This document shows, piece by piece, positions 42,650 through 53,683 of a stretch of DNA of 64,000 nt. Position numbers and translations under genes: made by a program. The notes beneath the pieces were generated by a model. That model saw only the letters and a list, made by a program, of their open reading frames with translations, ran no database searches and was not told the DNA's origin. Positions within the stretch are counted from its first letter, which is position 1. Every line of letters starts with the position of its first letter. This DNA is from Scolanthus callimorphus (taxonomy: Eukaryota; Cnidaria; Anthozoa; Actiniaria; Edwardsiidae): assembly GCA_033964015.1 (NCBI GenBank), contig CM066923.1:2542001-2606000 (forward strand). The letters run 5' to 3'.

Positions 42650-43060
42650 GGAGAAAAGGGTGTCAACCACACAAACAACTATGCGGGTCACTTCCTGGGT
42701 ACTTTACTGTCCCAGGCCTAAGGCATAAGCGTCTTGACGTAAAATTGTCCATTTCATGACATTCTTAGAAAATCAACCAGAGAATTAAACGGCGCACTGA
42801 TTTCAATATCATTTTATTTTGTTCACCGAGTGTGCGTGCCAGCAGAGGCTTTTCCACTGTATCTCTCTTTTACGTTGACCTAATTTATTCGCGATTCGGT
42901 GTTGCGCGTTGTTTTCACACAGACGCGAATGGCTACGACATGATAAGACTCACAGGAGAAAGCTCTGCTAGCAGGGTAGTGTGCCTATTATTAGATTATA
43001 TCGTTGAACCTCCCTCCCTAAAATCTCTCCTCGCTGCGTATCACATGTTATCATCTTGAT
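42650..43060. other. Intergenic with GCTAGCAG-type repeat edges
   Basis: Edges resembling the palindrome at 40489 (CCAGCAGAGGC near 42838, CTCTGCTAGCAGGG near 42964) bracket about 130 bases, probably another member of that family. No gene is recognised. Confidence 0.4.
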
Positions 43061-43249
43061 CACCAGAAAATGCAAAGATGGCTGGAGAAAAAACACAAGA
43101 ATCGGACTCTGCGCCACGTGAATATCATTCGTCAAAGTGCATCTAATTGGAAGCACAACAGGCGCAAAGCATCACGCATGTTAGTCACTTTACCGCAATC
43201 TATTTTTCTTGAGAATTCTGTTACCTGCGGAGTGATAACGTGGGTAGGG

Positions 43250-43960
43250 GAGGCTACTATTAACTCTGCCCGTAACTTGAATTATTTATTTAACTTCGTT
43301 TCTTTCGCGCGTTTAACAAGTTTTCGAACGACTGATCTGTCACTAAGGGCACTAAAGGATGACTTTTACCCGCAGAAACTGGGAGCCATGTCATCACTGC
43401 GATCAGAGTTAGTAGGGTACACTGGATATTTGTACTTCTACGGTGACTTGAACTATAATGAACTTCGCTTTCTTTCGCGCGTTTTACAATAGTTGTCTGG
43501 GGTAGAATAATAAAACTCCCTTGGTTAGACTAACTCTGCGGTGACTTGAATTATATATTCGCTTACGCACGTTTTGCAATATTTTCCGAAAGACTGATCT
43601 TTAACTAAAAGGATTACTATAGGCTCGATCACCAGCCTTGTGTGAGCACGCGGGATCAGTGCAAAAAAAAAAAAAAAACGTTTGTGCGACCGACTCCCAA
43701 ACTCGCAGCTCGTAAGCTGAATTATGCTGGGTCTCAACCCCTCATACGGATGGTGATCGAGCCTACTAAAAGGACGAATGTCTGAATCATCAATTCTTTT
43801 CCAGCAGAACTGGGAGGCATACCCCTACCAACTCTCATTACAGTATGGCTGACTAACTCTTTCAAGCGGTCACTGGAATAACTTCGCTTCTTTCGCGCAT
43901 TTTACACTTTGTAATACAATAGTTTTCGAAGGACTGATCTTTCATTAAATGGTTGTCTGA
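43250..43960 (+). repeat. Degenerate direct-repeat array
   Basis: About four imperfect copies (near 43255, 43430, 43535 and 43865) share GTGACTTGAATTATA, CTTCGCTTTCTTTCGCGCG, TTTTACAATAGTTTTCGAA and GACTGATCTTTCACTAA. Spacing is irregular and a MITE interrupts the array at 43620. The short ORFs across it are repeat translations. Confidence 0.6.
43620..43765. repeat. MITE with TAGGCTCGATCACCA ends
   Basis: TAGGCTCGATCACCA at 43620 is matched exactly in reverse complement by the sequence ending at 43765. A 16-base A run lies inside. It is inserted in the degenerate direct-repeat array. Confidence 0.8.
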
Positions 43961-43969
43961 ATCATTAAC

Positions 43970-45360
43970 GAATTTGCAAACAACGCCTCTACTTCATTTT
44001 GCGCACAAGTTTTGCCCCTCCTCTGACATGTGACATGTCTTGCGGCTTATGAAGTCATAAAATCAGACTTGTTTTCAAAGCGCATTATATAACGAAACGA
44101 CATAGACAGCTAGCAGAGGATTTTGTTTACTCGGGATTTACCACTTGGATAAGAAATTTTTGTATCACTGCTCCTTGTGAATGCCTCTTACGGCGGTAAT
44201 TCAACTACTGCATGCAACCGTTCAAAACAACTCAACGAGCCTCCCGTGGATTCTGTTTTCTTTAATTTGTCATGCCGCGCGCACATAAATCAGCGTCTAA
44301 AATAGTTCTATTCAAACATTTTTAAGTCAAACCGTCCTTGCATATTTAGACATTTAGTGTGCCCCCAGGGCAGAAAACTCAAATCGTGTTTAACGATAAC
44401 CTTGATAATATCTAGCAAGAAGCGATATTGGCCAGTAAAATAATAGTTACTTAAATTCAATTAAGTATATAGTTAGAGGTTAAGTTTTGTAGAACGTGAA
44501 GTATTTGATTAATACAAGTCAGAATCGTGCTTTGGTCAAAATCCATTCGGGTTTCCTGCTGTGAATAGAGGCAATTGCATTGCTGCGAATACATTATTCT
44601 AACACTCTATTCACACCTTTGGCAATCTAGTCTAGTCTTTTAGCTAGCAATACCATATCAATACAACGCACTTTGGAAAATAATTATAACCCTTAAATAC
44701 TTAACATTTTGCACGATTTCGGATAAATAAACATCCTTTTCATAGGTGAAATAACAAGAAAGGGTTTTAGGTTTCCCAAACAAAAGAAAACTTGCTAGAT
44801 TTAATGATCCATGATAAAACAGCTTTGGGTAATCATCTACGATATTGCGCGAATTCAAATCGCTATCTTTTCGCCCGGCTTTGTTAGGATGTAAGGAGTA
44901 TTAGACTCAATTAGAATGGGACTTGCTGTCAAAGGCAGGATTCTGGAATGTTAAAACTTTATCGTCATGTCCACAAAGGTCAAACCCACTCGGGAAATAA
45001 GCAAAGCACAAAGACCAAATTAACATACGGATAAATAGAAGGAAAGACGAACAGGAAACGACCACTCGCATAATCTCCTCTGAAAAGTTTATTGTTCGGG
45101 ATCACTTCTTTTTGTCCTTAAAAGAACACTTGTTTCTCTGAAAAAGATACGGTAATCTAGTGCCCTGGCTTTGGTAATCTCTTGAACAAAATGCGAATTT
45201 GTAGTGCGCTTCATCTTGTTGATTCTTTTCAGCTATTTACAAGCTATGGTGTTAAAATACAGCATTTATTGCTCTAATTTCTATACACACATTCCGAAAT
45301 ATCTTACAAAAGTGTTCATTCGTTTTATGATTTTCTAAGTGAAAGATTTTTTCTGCAAAA
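43970..45360. other. Intergenic, nothing recognised
   Basis: AT-rich spacer between the repeat array and the 3' end of the VANGL gene. It has isolated short repeat fragments but no ORF or RNA gene I can support. Confidence 0.4.
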
Positions 45361-45369
45361 ATATTAGAG

Positions 45370-45375
45370 TTTATT
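45370..45375 (-). terminator. Candidate polyadenylation signal of VANGL gene
   Basis: TTTATT on the plus strand reads AATAAA on the minus strand, about 325 bases after the VANGL stop codon. A second one lies at 45265-45270. Confidence 0.4.
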
Positions 45376-45699
45376 TGGTATAAAGTGGTAGCAGGTTTAC
45401 AGCAGTACTATCAGAAATCTGTTATTATGGTTATCAAAGCGTCTGTTTGCCATATGCTTTCAGTGCAACTCCCGATGGAACGAACGTATAAATTTGTCTC
45501 GGAAGCCACTTACATGTAACTGCTATTGAAATCAACAAGTAAATTATAACTGAAGAATAATTCATGGCCAGCACTTAATTGGTTTTCACGACCGTGATTT
45601 CGAGCGTTTTTCTCTCCAATAAAGGTAGTTCTAGAAACCGCTGTTAAACCGCTGTTAAATAAATTCACGAGACATCCACGCAAAGTCAACAGGCCACTT

Positions 45700-47192
45700 T
45701 CAAACGGAGGTTTCTGAATTGAGCTTGAGAACGAATTTGTTGTTTTCGAAATCGAACTCGTCCTCGTCGACGTCAAAGTGCGGAATATCATTTACAGTTA
45801 TAACCAGGGATAGCTCCTCGGTTTTGAGCTGGAACACGGTGGAGTTTGAAAGTCCTGATGTTACTTGCTCCTCACAAACAAGGCTCCATGGCTGCGTGCC
45901 GTGAGCGCCAACAAATTCAACACAGGGTTGATCCCTGAGATAACGCTCGAGAAACGCTTTAGGTGACATATCGAACGTCAGGCAGTGAGCTAAATGCTTT
46001 AAAATGGCGTCCATATTATGGCGATGATGTTGCTTGACCGTGCGAAGGTATTTCTGTAGTGGGCGCGCGAACGATGGGAACAAAGACTGCGCGGTTTCTT
46101 CGGGGTCCATAGGACAACATGGTCCTCTCTCTAATTGAACCCGCTTGATATGGCCAAAAGCCTCTTCACAAGTGGCAACTAAGCGCGCTCTTCGACGCTT
46201 AAGTTTTCTCTCAAACTCTGTCTCTTCGTAGAATCTGTCATTGCGTCCGGGATTTCTCCTGCCTTGCGAACTCGCAGTTATTATTGCACGAGTTCTTGTA
46301 TTGACTTTACTGTTCTCTTGTAGTTTCCCATCAATGTCATAGAACTTCAGAGTTGAGAATTGTTTCTGGGATGAGCGCGCTGGAACAGACATCAAGTAGG
46401 GGTTGTATTGCGGGAAATCTTTGTAATATTGCTCCAGCACATATATTGCTGCTCTTTGTATAGATAACACGCCGACATTATAGAACTTACTCACTCCGTC
46501 TGTGCTTCGAATTACTTTCAGAGTAAACATTGGTTCTGCTTGTCGAAGCCACAAAACGATCACGGATAGATAATGCAGAAACAGCAATGTATCCAATAAA
46601 GTGACGGCAAATTTCAAGATATCTGCAAGTTTTGCCCCCTCTTGGCGATAATCCGCAATCCATAGAATAACCAAAAGCATACAAGAACTAAAAACACAAG
46701 TAATAGTACACCGACCTTCAGGATGAAAACTCGAGGTATTCTATATCTGGACTTACGGAAATACAAAGCCCATATTCCGACCAAGAGTATAAGTTCTTTA
46801 ACGGCCAAACTGAGGAACAATCCATCGCATTCTATTCCACACAGAGGTGGCTTCCAAAGTACTACTGGGATTACTAAGAAAAGCGGCGGAGAAACCACGC
46901 AAAGAAGACTTAAAATTGCTGCGGGAACAAGCTTCAAGTAGCGGCCACATTTTCCAAATGAGTGTTTCTTGTCTTCGCTAAGTTCACTTAGATCTCCTTC
47001 ACTGGTGACTATGGAAGTTGCTGTTTCTGTTATTGTAGTCGCTGTTTCACCCCAGTTATCGTCTTGTGGTATCACTTCCACTTCTATAACTCCTTCGTCT
47101 AATTCTTGACTGCCAGTATCTCGTTCTCTGCGATCGGACTTAAAATTCGAGTAGGACGGATCGCGATCACGTTCTTTGCGATAATGAGGCAT
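45700..47192 (-). CDS. VANGL: VANGL/Strabismus planar cell polarity protein, intronless, one frameshift
   Basis: Core planar-cell-polarity membrane protein (Van Gogh-like), which works with Prickle, Frizzled and Dishevelled at cell junctions. The N-terminal frame (47192 down to about 46630) has a basic/acidic cytosolic tail, then helices KLVPAAILSLLCVV, LFLSLAVKELILLVGIWALY and FILKVGVLLLVFLVLVCFWL. The second frame (to 45700) has the fourth helix FAVTLLDTLLFLHYLSVIVL, then FTLKVIRSTDGVSKFYNVG, AIYVLEQYYKDFPQYNP, KRRRARLVATCEEAFGHIKR, LQKYLRTVKQ, SPKAFLERYL and the C-terminal PDZ ligand ETSV, all hallmarks of the family. The frames meet near 46635-46655 in a five-G run; one more G would give a continuous protein of about 497 residues, close to the usual 520. 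There are no introns in about 1.5 kb of coding sequence. It could be a real gene with a sequencing error, a polymorphic allele, or a processed copy that has begun to decay. Confidence 0.9.
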
Positions 47193-48500
47193 ATTATTCT
47201 GATTTCCAGTGCGTTTTCTCCGTTAGTATTTCTTAAACTTGCTCTTGACTAGCAGACCAGAAGGTCTTGCATAGAAGCAGCTTCTTGTTAGACGTTTTTC
47301 CGGTCAAAAGAATCTCTAGTTTGGGACTAGGGCCGGCACTTGAAACCACAACCACACAGTCGCCGCTTTGCAGAGAGAAATGTATTCACGTCTTGCAACG
47401 CGCCTGTCGGCTCCTAAGTGACAATGCACTTGAATGGCTTCCCAAGACGGCTTCTGATTGGCTATCGGTAATTTATTAACATTCTTAAGCATAATTATTT
47501 CCGATATCGGTGATCTTTACGGTCACGTGGTTTTGATTAATTGAATTTGCAGCAATCTAGAAACAATTGTTTTGATTTCGAATTACTTTTCACAGGATGG
47601 GATTTTCACTCTTTGGATATCAAATAAAAACAGATAAAAATGCAAAAAAGAAAAAAAAAAGGTAAAGGAAGAATTGTCAACGCTACTGCTACGTGTTATA
47701 GTTTCCCGCCTTCCTCAGCTCCGGCTTCCCTCCTTCCCACCCTCGATCCTGGCAGAAGTCCTGTGGTCTAAAAGAAGTAGATAATCATAATGAATGGAAG
47801 ACGGCGTCATTCTTTTTCTTTTGACATTCTTCTTTTGGCAAATATTGTGTATGAAAACTGAGAACGTGCGCGGATCTACAAAGGAAAATATATACCACTA
47901 ATTTGAGTGTTATATTCAATGATTCAAGGTTGTGTACATTTTGTATAGCGTGACCATGCGGAAATATTAATTAAATCCACGCGTTTTCATTATAGTGATT
48001 TAACTTTTGAGGTTTCTTAAAATAGGGGATGGCATTTTTAGTGCGTACTGTGACGTTCCGCTAAGAGTCCTAAGATCAATTGAAGATGAAACATTTTCTT
48101 GGATACCAACATATTATGTGTTTTTGAAACTGGTGGCATGTTATACAAATTTATAATATACTTAATAATAATGACATTTATTTAAACACGAAATTTACAG
48201 CGGAGCTGTTGTGGTCGTGTATGAAGAAACTTACACCAAAGTGTCAGTGTATCTGGCATGCAGTGGATAAGAAATGGGGGCTGAATTAAGAATAAGCACG
48301 CATACTCTGAGGATAGAAACGGCCGCCACGAGAAACCCAAGCCTGCTCGGAGAGAGGATCTAGGTTGTGCAGATCTTGCGGGGACGGGAAAGTAGAAGGG
48401 CGAGATTCACAAATTTTTTTTGTGTTTATTCAAATCTTAAGCTATACTGTACATAGGTAAATGACTGTTAAACGCTGCGCGTTGTAAGCGGCAGTTCCGT
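47193..48500. other. Spacer between divergent VANGL and ZDHHC genes
   Basis: This region must hold the VANGL promoter (minus strand) and upstream sequence of the palmitoyltransferase (plus). I see no TATA box at a convincing distance. Apart from an A-rich run near 47645-47662 nothing is recognised. Confidence 0.4.
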
Positions 48501-48510
48501 GGTTCCTGCC

Positions 48511-48690
48511 TAGAGCAGATTTCGTAGTGAAAAGTGCCGCGAAAGAGTTGTACCGCGCCGCGACCGTAACCGGACCGCGACTACGCGATTTCATTAGGTA
48601 TCTACAGCAGGCCAGGTCGGCCTGCACTGCCACCGCGACAGTACCGCGCCGTGTCACGGTACTTTTCACAGTCATACGAAATCTGCTCTA
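48511..48690. repeat. TAGAGCAGATTTC MITE family B, short copy
   Basis: A 180-bp element with ends TAGAGCAGATTTCGTA and TACGAAATCTGCTCTA, internally GC-rich with CCGCGCCGCGACCG and related blocks. It is the short relative of 16532-17064. It ends about 120 bases before the start codon of the palmitoyltransferase, so it may lie in its promoter or 5' UTR. Confidence 0.82.
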
Positions 48691-48812
48691 GTCGTAACTT
48701 GCGCACGACCAGATCACGGTCAGCGCACGCAATAACTAGTACAGCAGCCACGCCTGTTCTTGGGCTTCCTGTGGATATCCGTTTCGTCATGCATGCAAGT
48801 GTCAAATCCAAG

Positions 48813-51800
48813 ATGGTGGTGTTTCGTAAAGATCTTTGCGGAATTTGTTGTCTTTTCCTAACATATGGCTGCGTCTTATACGCGGATTACTGCATTGTAC
48901 AACACGTCGTTGTCCCTACTCTCTCTGACAGGTAATATTAGTTTGAAACATGTTTATATGAGTTCAAATATTTATTAATGAATGCACAATAACTTAAACT
49001 TTAAGCTTTAACTACAGCAGGATTTCGAACACTTTCGTAATAAGAGCTTGTACTTTCAGGCTTTAAATCAGAATATAGATTGTTTTGTCAAATTATTGGG
49101 GGTCCATTCTCGCTTTCTGGGTTTCTATCTATTAAGTCAAACACGAAAACAATTAGTGCTATGGCTTTCCAAGTTGAAGATCGCTGCGATCACCGACCAA
49201 CAATCAATTTTCTCTGTATTTCCTTGATTTAGGAGGTTACTTCAATAAAATAACCTTAATTACGTTTTGGTTGGAATACGTCGTTGTTTTGTTTGAGATC
49301 ACTCTCATTTTTCAATATTTACAGACAGAAGTGTATTACATGTGATTTACTTAATTGAAACTACTGTAGTTGAAATCATTTGTGATGCTCAAGGAAAAAT
49401 ATAACCGAGTTTATCATCTCCATTGATCATTAGGATATAAATATCCTGAAAAATAACATCATTAGGCATATTTAATACTAATAATATTAGTTCTACTCAT
49501 AATCAGAACAGTCAAAGAGTAGAAATTGTTTCCCATCTTATAATATACATTTGTGATGCTCAAGGAAAATATAACCGAGTTTATCATCTCCATTGATCAT
49601 TAGGATATAAATATCCTGAAAAATAACATCATTAGGCATATTTAATACTAATAATATTAGTTCTACTCATAATCAGAACAGTCAAAGAGTAGAAATTGTT
49701 TCCCATCTTATAATATACAGTGCAAAATTACTCGATGCTGATTGGCTAATGCACCAGTCAATTGACAGCCCCGCACCCCCCATTCGCGCATTAGCGGGGT
49801 ACTAGCGGGGCTTTCGTACAGAATTCACACTACATTACTGCCCCGTTGGTCGGGAGATGCACTTTCTTTCACGGCTTCCACACAGTACATCGAGCAGGGA
49901 GTCACTCTCTTCCCCGGGACACAACACAACAGAAACCAGCCCGCTTTCCGGGCTGCTTCACCTCCATATGAACACCCCTTTACTTCACAAAAGACATGAC
50001 AAATACAGATTTTTGTTACTTGAATTAAACGTATTAAATTTTAATCTACACTAGCGAAAGTACATGCAAGTAGAAAAATATGGTTTTATTACGCTTTGCG
50101 ATCGGCTGCGGCTGCATTGAAAACTGGGCACCATTGACATGACTCTTTTCAGTGAGTAAAAATCCTTTGTGTTATCTTCTAAATTCATTGGGCAAGGAGC
50201 GCATTCACTCTTAATTATTACCCTTGGGACGGTGCATTCACCTCTCAGATTGTCCTTGAAACCAAGGCGCTCACTGCCTTTCATTTGCCAAAAAGTGAAT
50301 GCCCCGCTAATGCGCGAATGGGGGGGTGCGGGGCGTCAATTGACTGGTGCATAAGAGCAAGGGCATTTTTTTCTTTATTGAGGGCAAAATTACTTTGCAC
50401 ACGTCTGAATAAGTGCAGTCAACACACGCTGAATTTTGCCCTTTTATATTATAAACATGTAATCACATGGGTTCCTCATAAAATTAGGGATTAATTTCAC
50501 TTGTGTTTTCAATTTTTTCAAATTGTCCTCACCGCAGATGGCTCAGGCAATATTGAAAAAAAAATTGGCAACACTCGTGCAATTAATCCCTAATTTTACC
50601 CGGCCCCATGTGATTACCTAATTCTTTACGTCAAGCCAAGACTACCTGAGTATAATGGTATGACTAGTTTTACGGGAAAACTAGGTGGTCTGCGTCGACG
50701 GAGACGTGAACATGCTCCGACGAAGGGCTAACGCAGATTTCAGAAGACTGTTGAAACAAGTCAAACTTGTGTTTCCTAATTCTACTTGTTCTTATTGGTT
50801 GAGGTTTAGGTCTTTGTTTAGTCAGCCAATCAGAATGCCAAGCAGTTCCTTGGGAACATGACTACAGTAAATACAATTTATACTAACTTTGTCCACTGAT
50901 TGGTCCATTGTTGAATGGTAACAAAAAAAATGGTTGGAATATCTGAGAAATATAATCGAATAGGTATGGTTTGAGTGTCGAATCTTTAATAAATCCCAAA
51001 AGCCAGCTCAATATTTTTAAATGCTGGAGTTCTGTGTTACATGTACATGTTTCCAAAACAGCTGTTACATGACTTGTAATGTTTGTTTTTTCTTTATGCA
51101 GTTTATGGGGTACAATTCATGTGATTATCTTCAATATTCTTGCTTTGCTGCTTCTCATTTCACACTCAAGAGCATCATTCTCAGACCCAGGTAAGTTTCA
51201 GATAGAAATCCACTTGAACTTTACCAGAGTTGGCAACCTGTGACCTTCAAAATGCAATCACTAAATGGTAACTCACTCACTGTCTGTTTTTTTGTCCTTA
51301 ACATTCAGAAGCAGGGATGTTAACTCTCCTGGTTTTGCTGGGAATCTCAAGATTTTTCGCTTTGTCTCCTGGGAAGATTCGAGACAACTGCCATACATTT
51401 ACTGCATTTCTCCCAGGAGAATTGCAGGAAATTTCACCATTTCAAGACAGTCTCCAGATTTTTGAAGTCCTGGGGTTGAAGTCCCTGCAGAAGGTGTGGG
51501 GGACGTCACATGACTTGCCCGCAGCCCCCTTTTCCACACATCCCTGTTGAGGGCATCCTCAGCAGCCAGAATCTTGATTGACCAACTCTCTGCATGTCTT
51601 GCGTTGGCCCCATCTCTTGCTGGGGCCCCTTTCCACTGATAAGGCCACAATGCATCCAGTGCTGATTGTACTACGTTTGAAGTGACAGTCCTACAAAATG
51701 TGGGGGAGAGTTGGCATCTCTGTTTTCCAGCTAGACCTAATACCTGGAATGAACCATGAGACATCTTAGTAGATCAGGGTTCATATAGTTGCTTGAAACT

Positions 51801-53652
51801 CATCGGAAATGCTTCAATTTAATATTTGAAAATGAACATTCAAAGCCTTGAAAGTATTTCAATGCAGGAATTACTGCTTTTTGTTGTTGCTTATTTTTTT
51901 AGTGCTTTTTCTACAACAAATTTAAAGCTGATCATGGAATGGTGTAGGGATGGCATGGGAGGATGTGGGCTGGTAACAGGATTTGTTACCAGTTTAGTCC
52001 TTGAGTTTTCTAAAACATGACCTTGAAAGTCTTTGAAAAATCTTTTAATTTCATCTTGTGTGATTCGTACAGATCTTGTAGAAAGTGTTCTGGAGAACTG
52101 AAAAATACATCTGATTTAAAAATTATTTTCAGGTGTGGTACCATTGCCAACAACAAGGCTAGACTTCTCAGAAATAAACAGAGCTCAAAATGGGCATCCT
52201 AGCACAGAGGTATGGCTGCAATAGTTTAACCTTTTTCTGTCTAAAGAGGGATTTTGTTTGTGTTTCACGATATAATATTTTTAAGCTTTATAAATATCTG
52301 GTCAAGTGCATGTGCTGGACAACTAAATGAAAGAAGAGAATTCTGCTAGCATGTAATCATGATTGCTACCATAATTCACATTGTTTCCTGTATGCTTTTT
52401 TTACTTATTCTCTCAGAGTTGTACTGAGTGGACTCCCTGCACAAAGTGTGAAGCATACAGACCCCCACGTGCACACCATTGTAGGTACGTAATGTCTAGG
52501 ATGAGCCATTTTGTATTGTTCCACATAATAATAGGACATAATAATCTGGCAGTGACCACCCTCAGTGTCTGTATGGCCACTTAGCTGCCAGTAGTGCCTT
52601 TGCAGGGATGCAACTTTCCTGGTTTTGCTGGGAGTCTGAAGATTTTTTGTTCCATCTCCCAGGAAAAAATCAAGAGGACTGCCATACATTTACTGTATTT
52701 CTCCCAGGAGAATTTAAGTAAATTTCACCATTTCAAGGTGGTCTCCAGATTTTTGAGGTCCTGGGGTTTATGTCCCTGTCATTGGCACCTAACTTAATTC
52801 ATCTTTTGAGCTGGAAGTCTGGGATTTACCCTGCAAGCAGTGATTTCCTCCTCTCTTAGGCCAGCGGCTAGCGAGGGAGAGAAACCACTGCGAGCGAGCA
52901 TTCAGCAGCGTCCTCAAACTTGGATAATAAATTTACTCAAAAGCAGTAAAATGGATTTTAATCCCGTTTGACACTGGTATGTGAATGACATATTCAATCA
53001 ACAGTTGAAACTGCCAGGAATCCAAAGAAGCAAACTCGCACAGAAATAAAGCTCCAAACACGGCATCATAAATTTCTACAAGCAATAGTTATAAGCTTAT
53101 CGGTATGTTTTGGAGGAAATTCTAACACTGAGATGGAAAACTACGGAAAACTGGCTGAAAATCTAGCTGGTAGTTGTCACACGAAAGGTCAAGTCCCATG
53201 TGTTGTAAGTCCATTAGCGGCAGATGTGACTTGCGTTACTCGATGGAAAACCAAACAGTTGCTCACAGTGGTTTCTCACCCTCCCTAGCCGCTGGCCTAA
53301 GAGAGGAGGAAATCACTACTCGCAGGGTATCTGGGAGTCAGCTTCCAACATTAACATTTGTATTTATTTATTATAAATGATTTTAAATTTTCTCCATTAT
53401 CACAGAATTTGTAGAAGATGTATAAAGAAGATGGATCACCATTGCCCATGGTATGGCATATTACTAATGATTTAGATTTTAGTGAACATTATTTAATATA
53501 ATATTTAACTTTTGCTCTTTCAGGATAAATAATTGTGTTGGAGAAAACAACCAGAAATTCTTTGTATTATTTTTATTTTATACAGGTTAGTAACTCCTTG
53601 TCCATGGACAGTGTAGGGGGAGGGTGGGGTGGGCTGAGCTGATCCACCCCCC

Positions 53653-53683
<31 letters not shown>

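Noticed and set aside
43070..43492. 140-codon plus-strand ORF
   Set aside because: It runs into a degenerate direct-repeat array whose units recur downstream without the frame; no domain is seen.
48651..48812. Upstream start for the palmitoyltransferase
   Set aside because: The extension begins inside a MITE and adds sequence unlike the family; 48813 (or 48789) fits the known short N-terminus.
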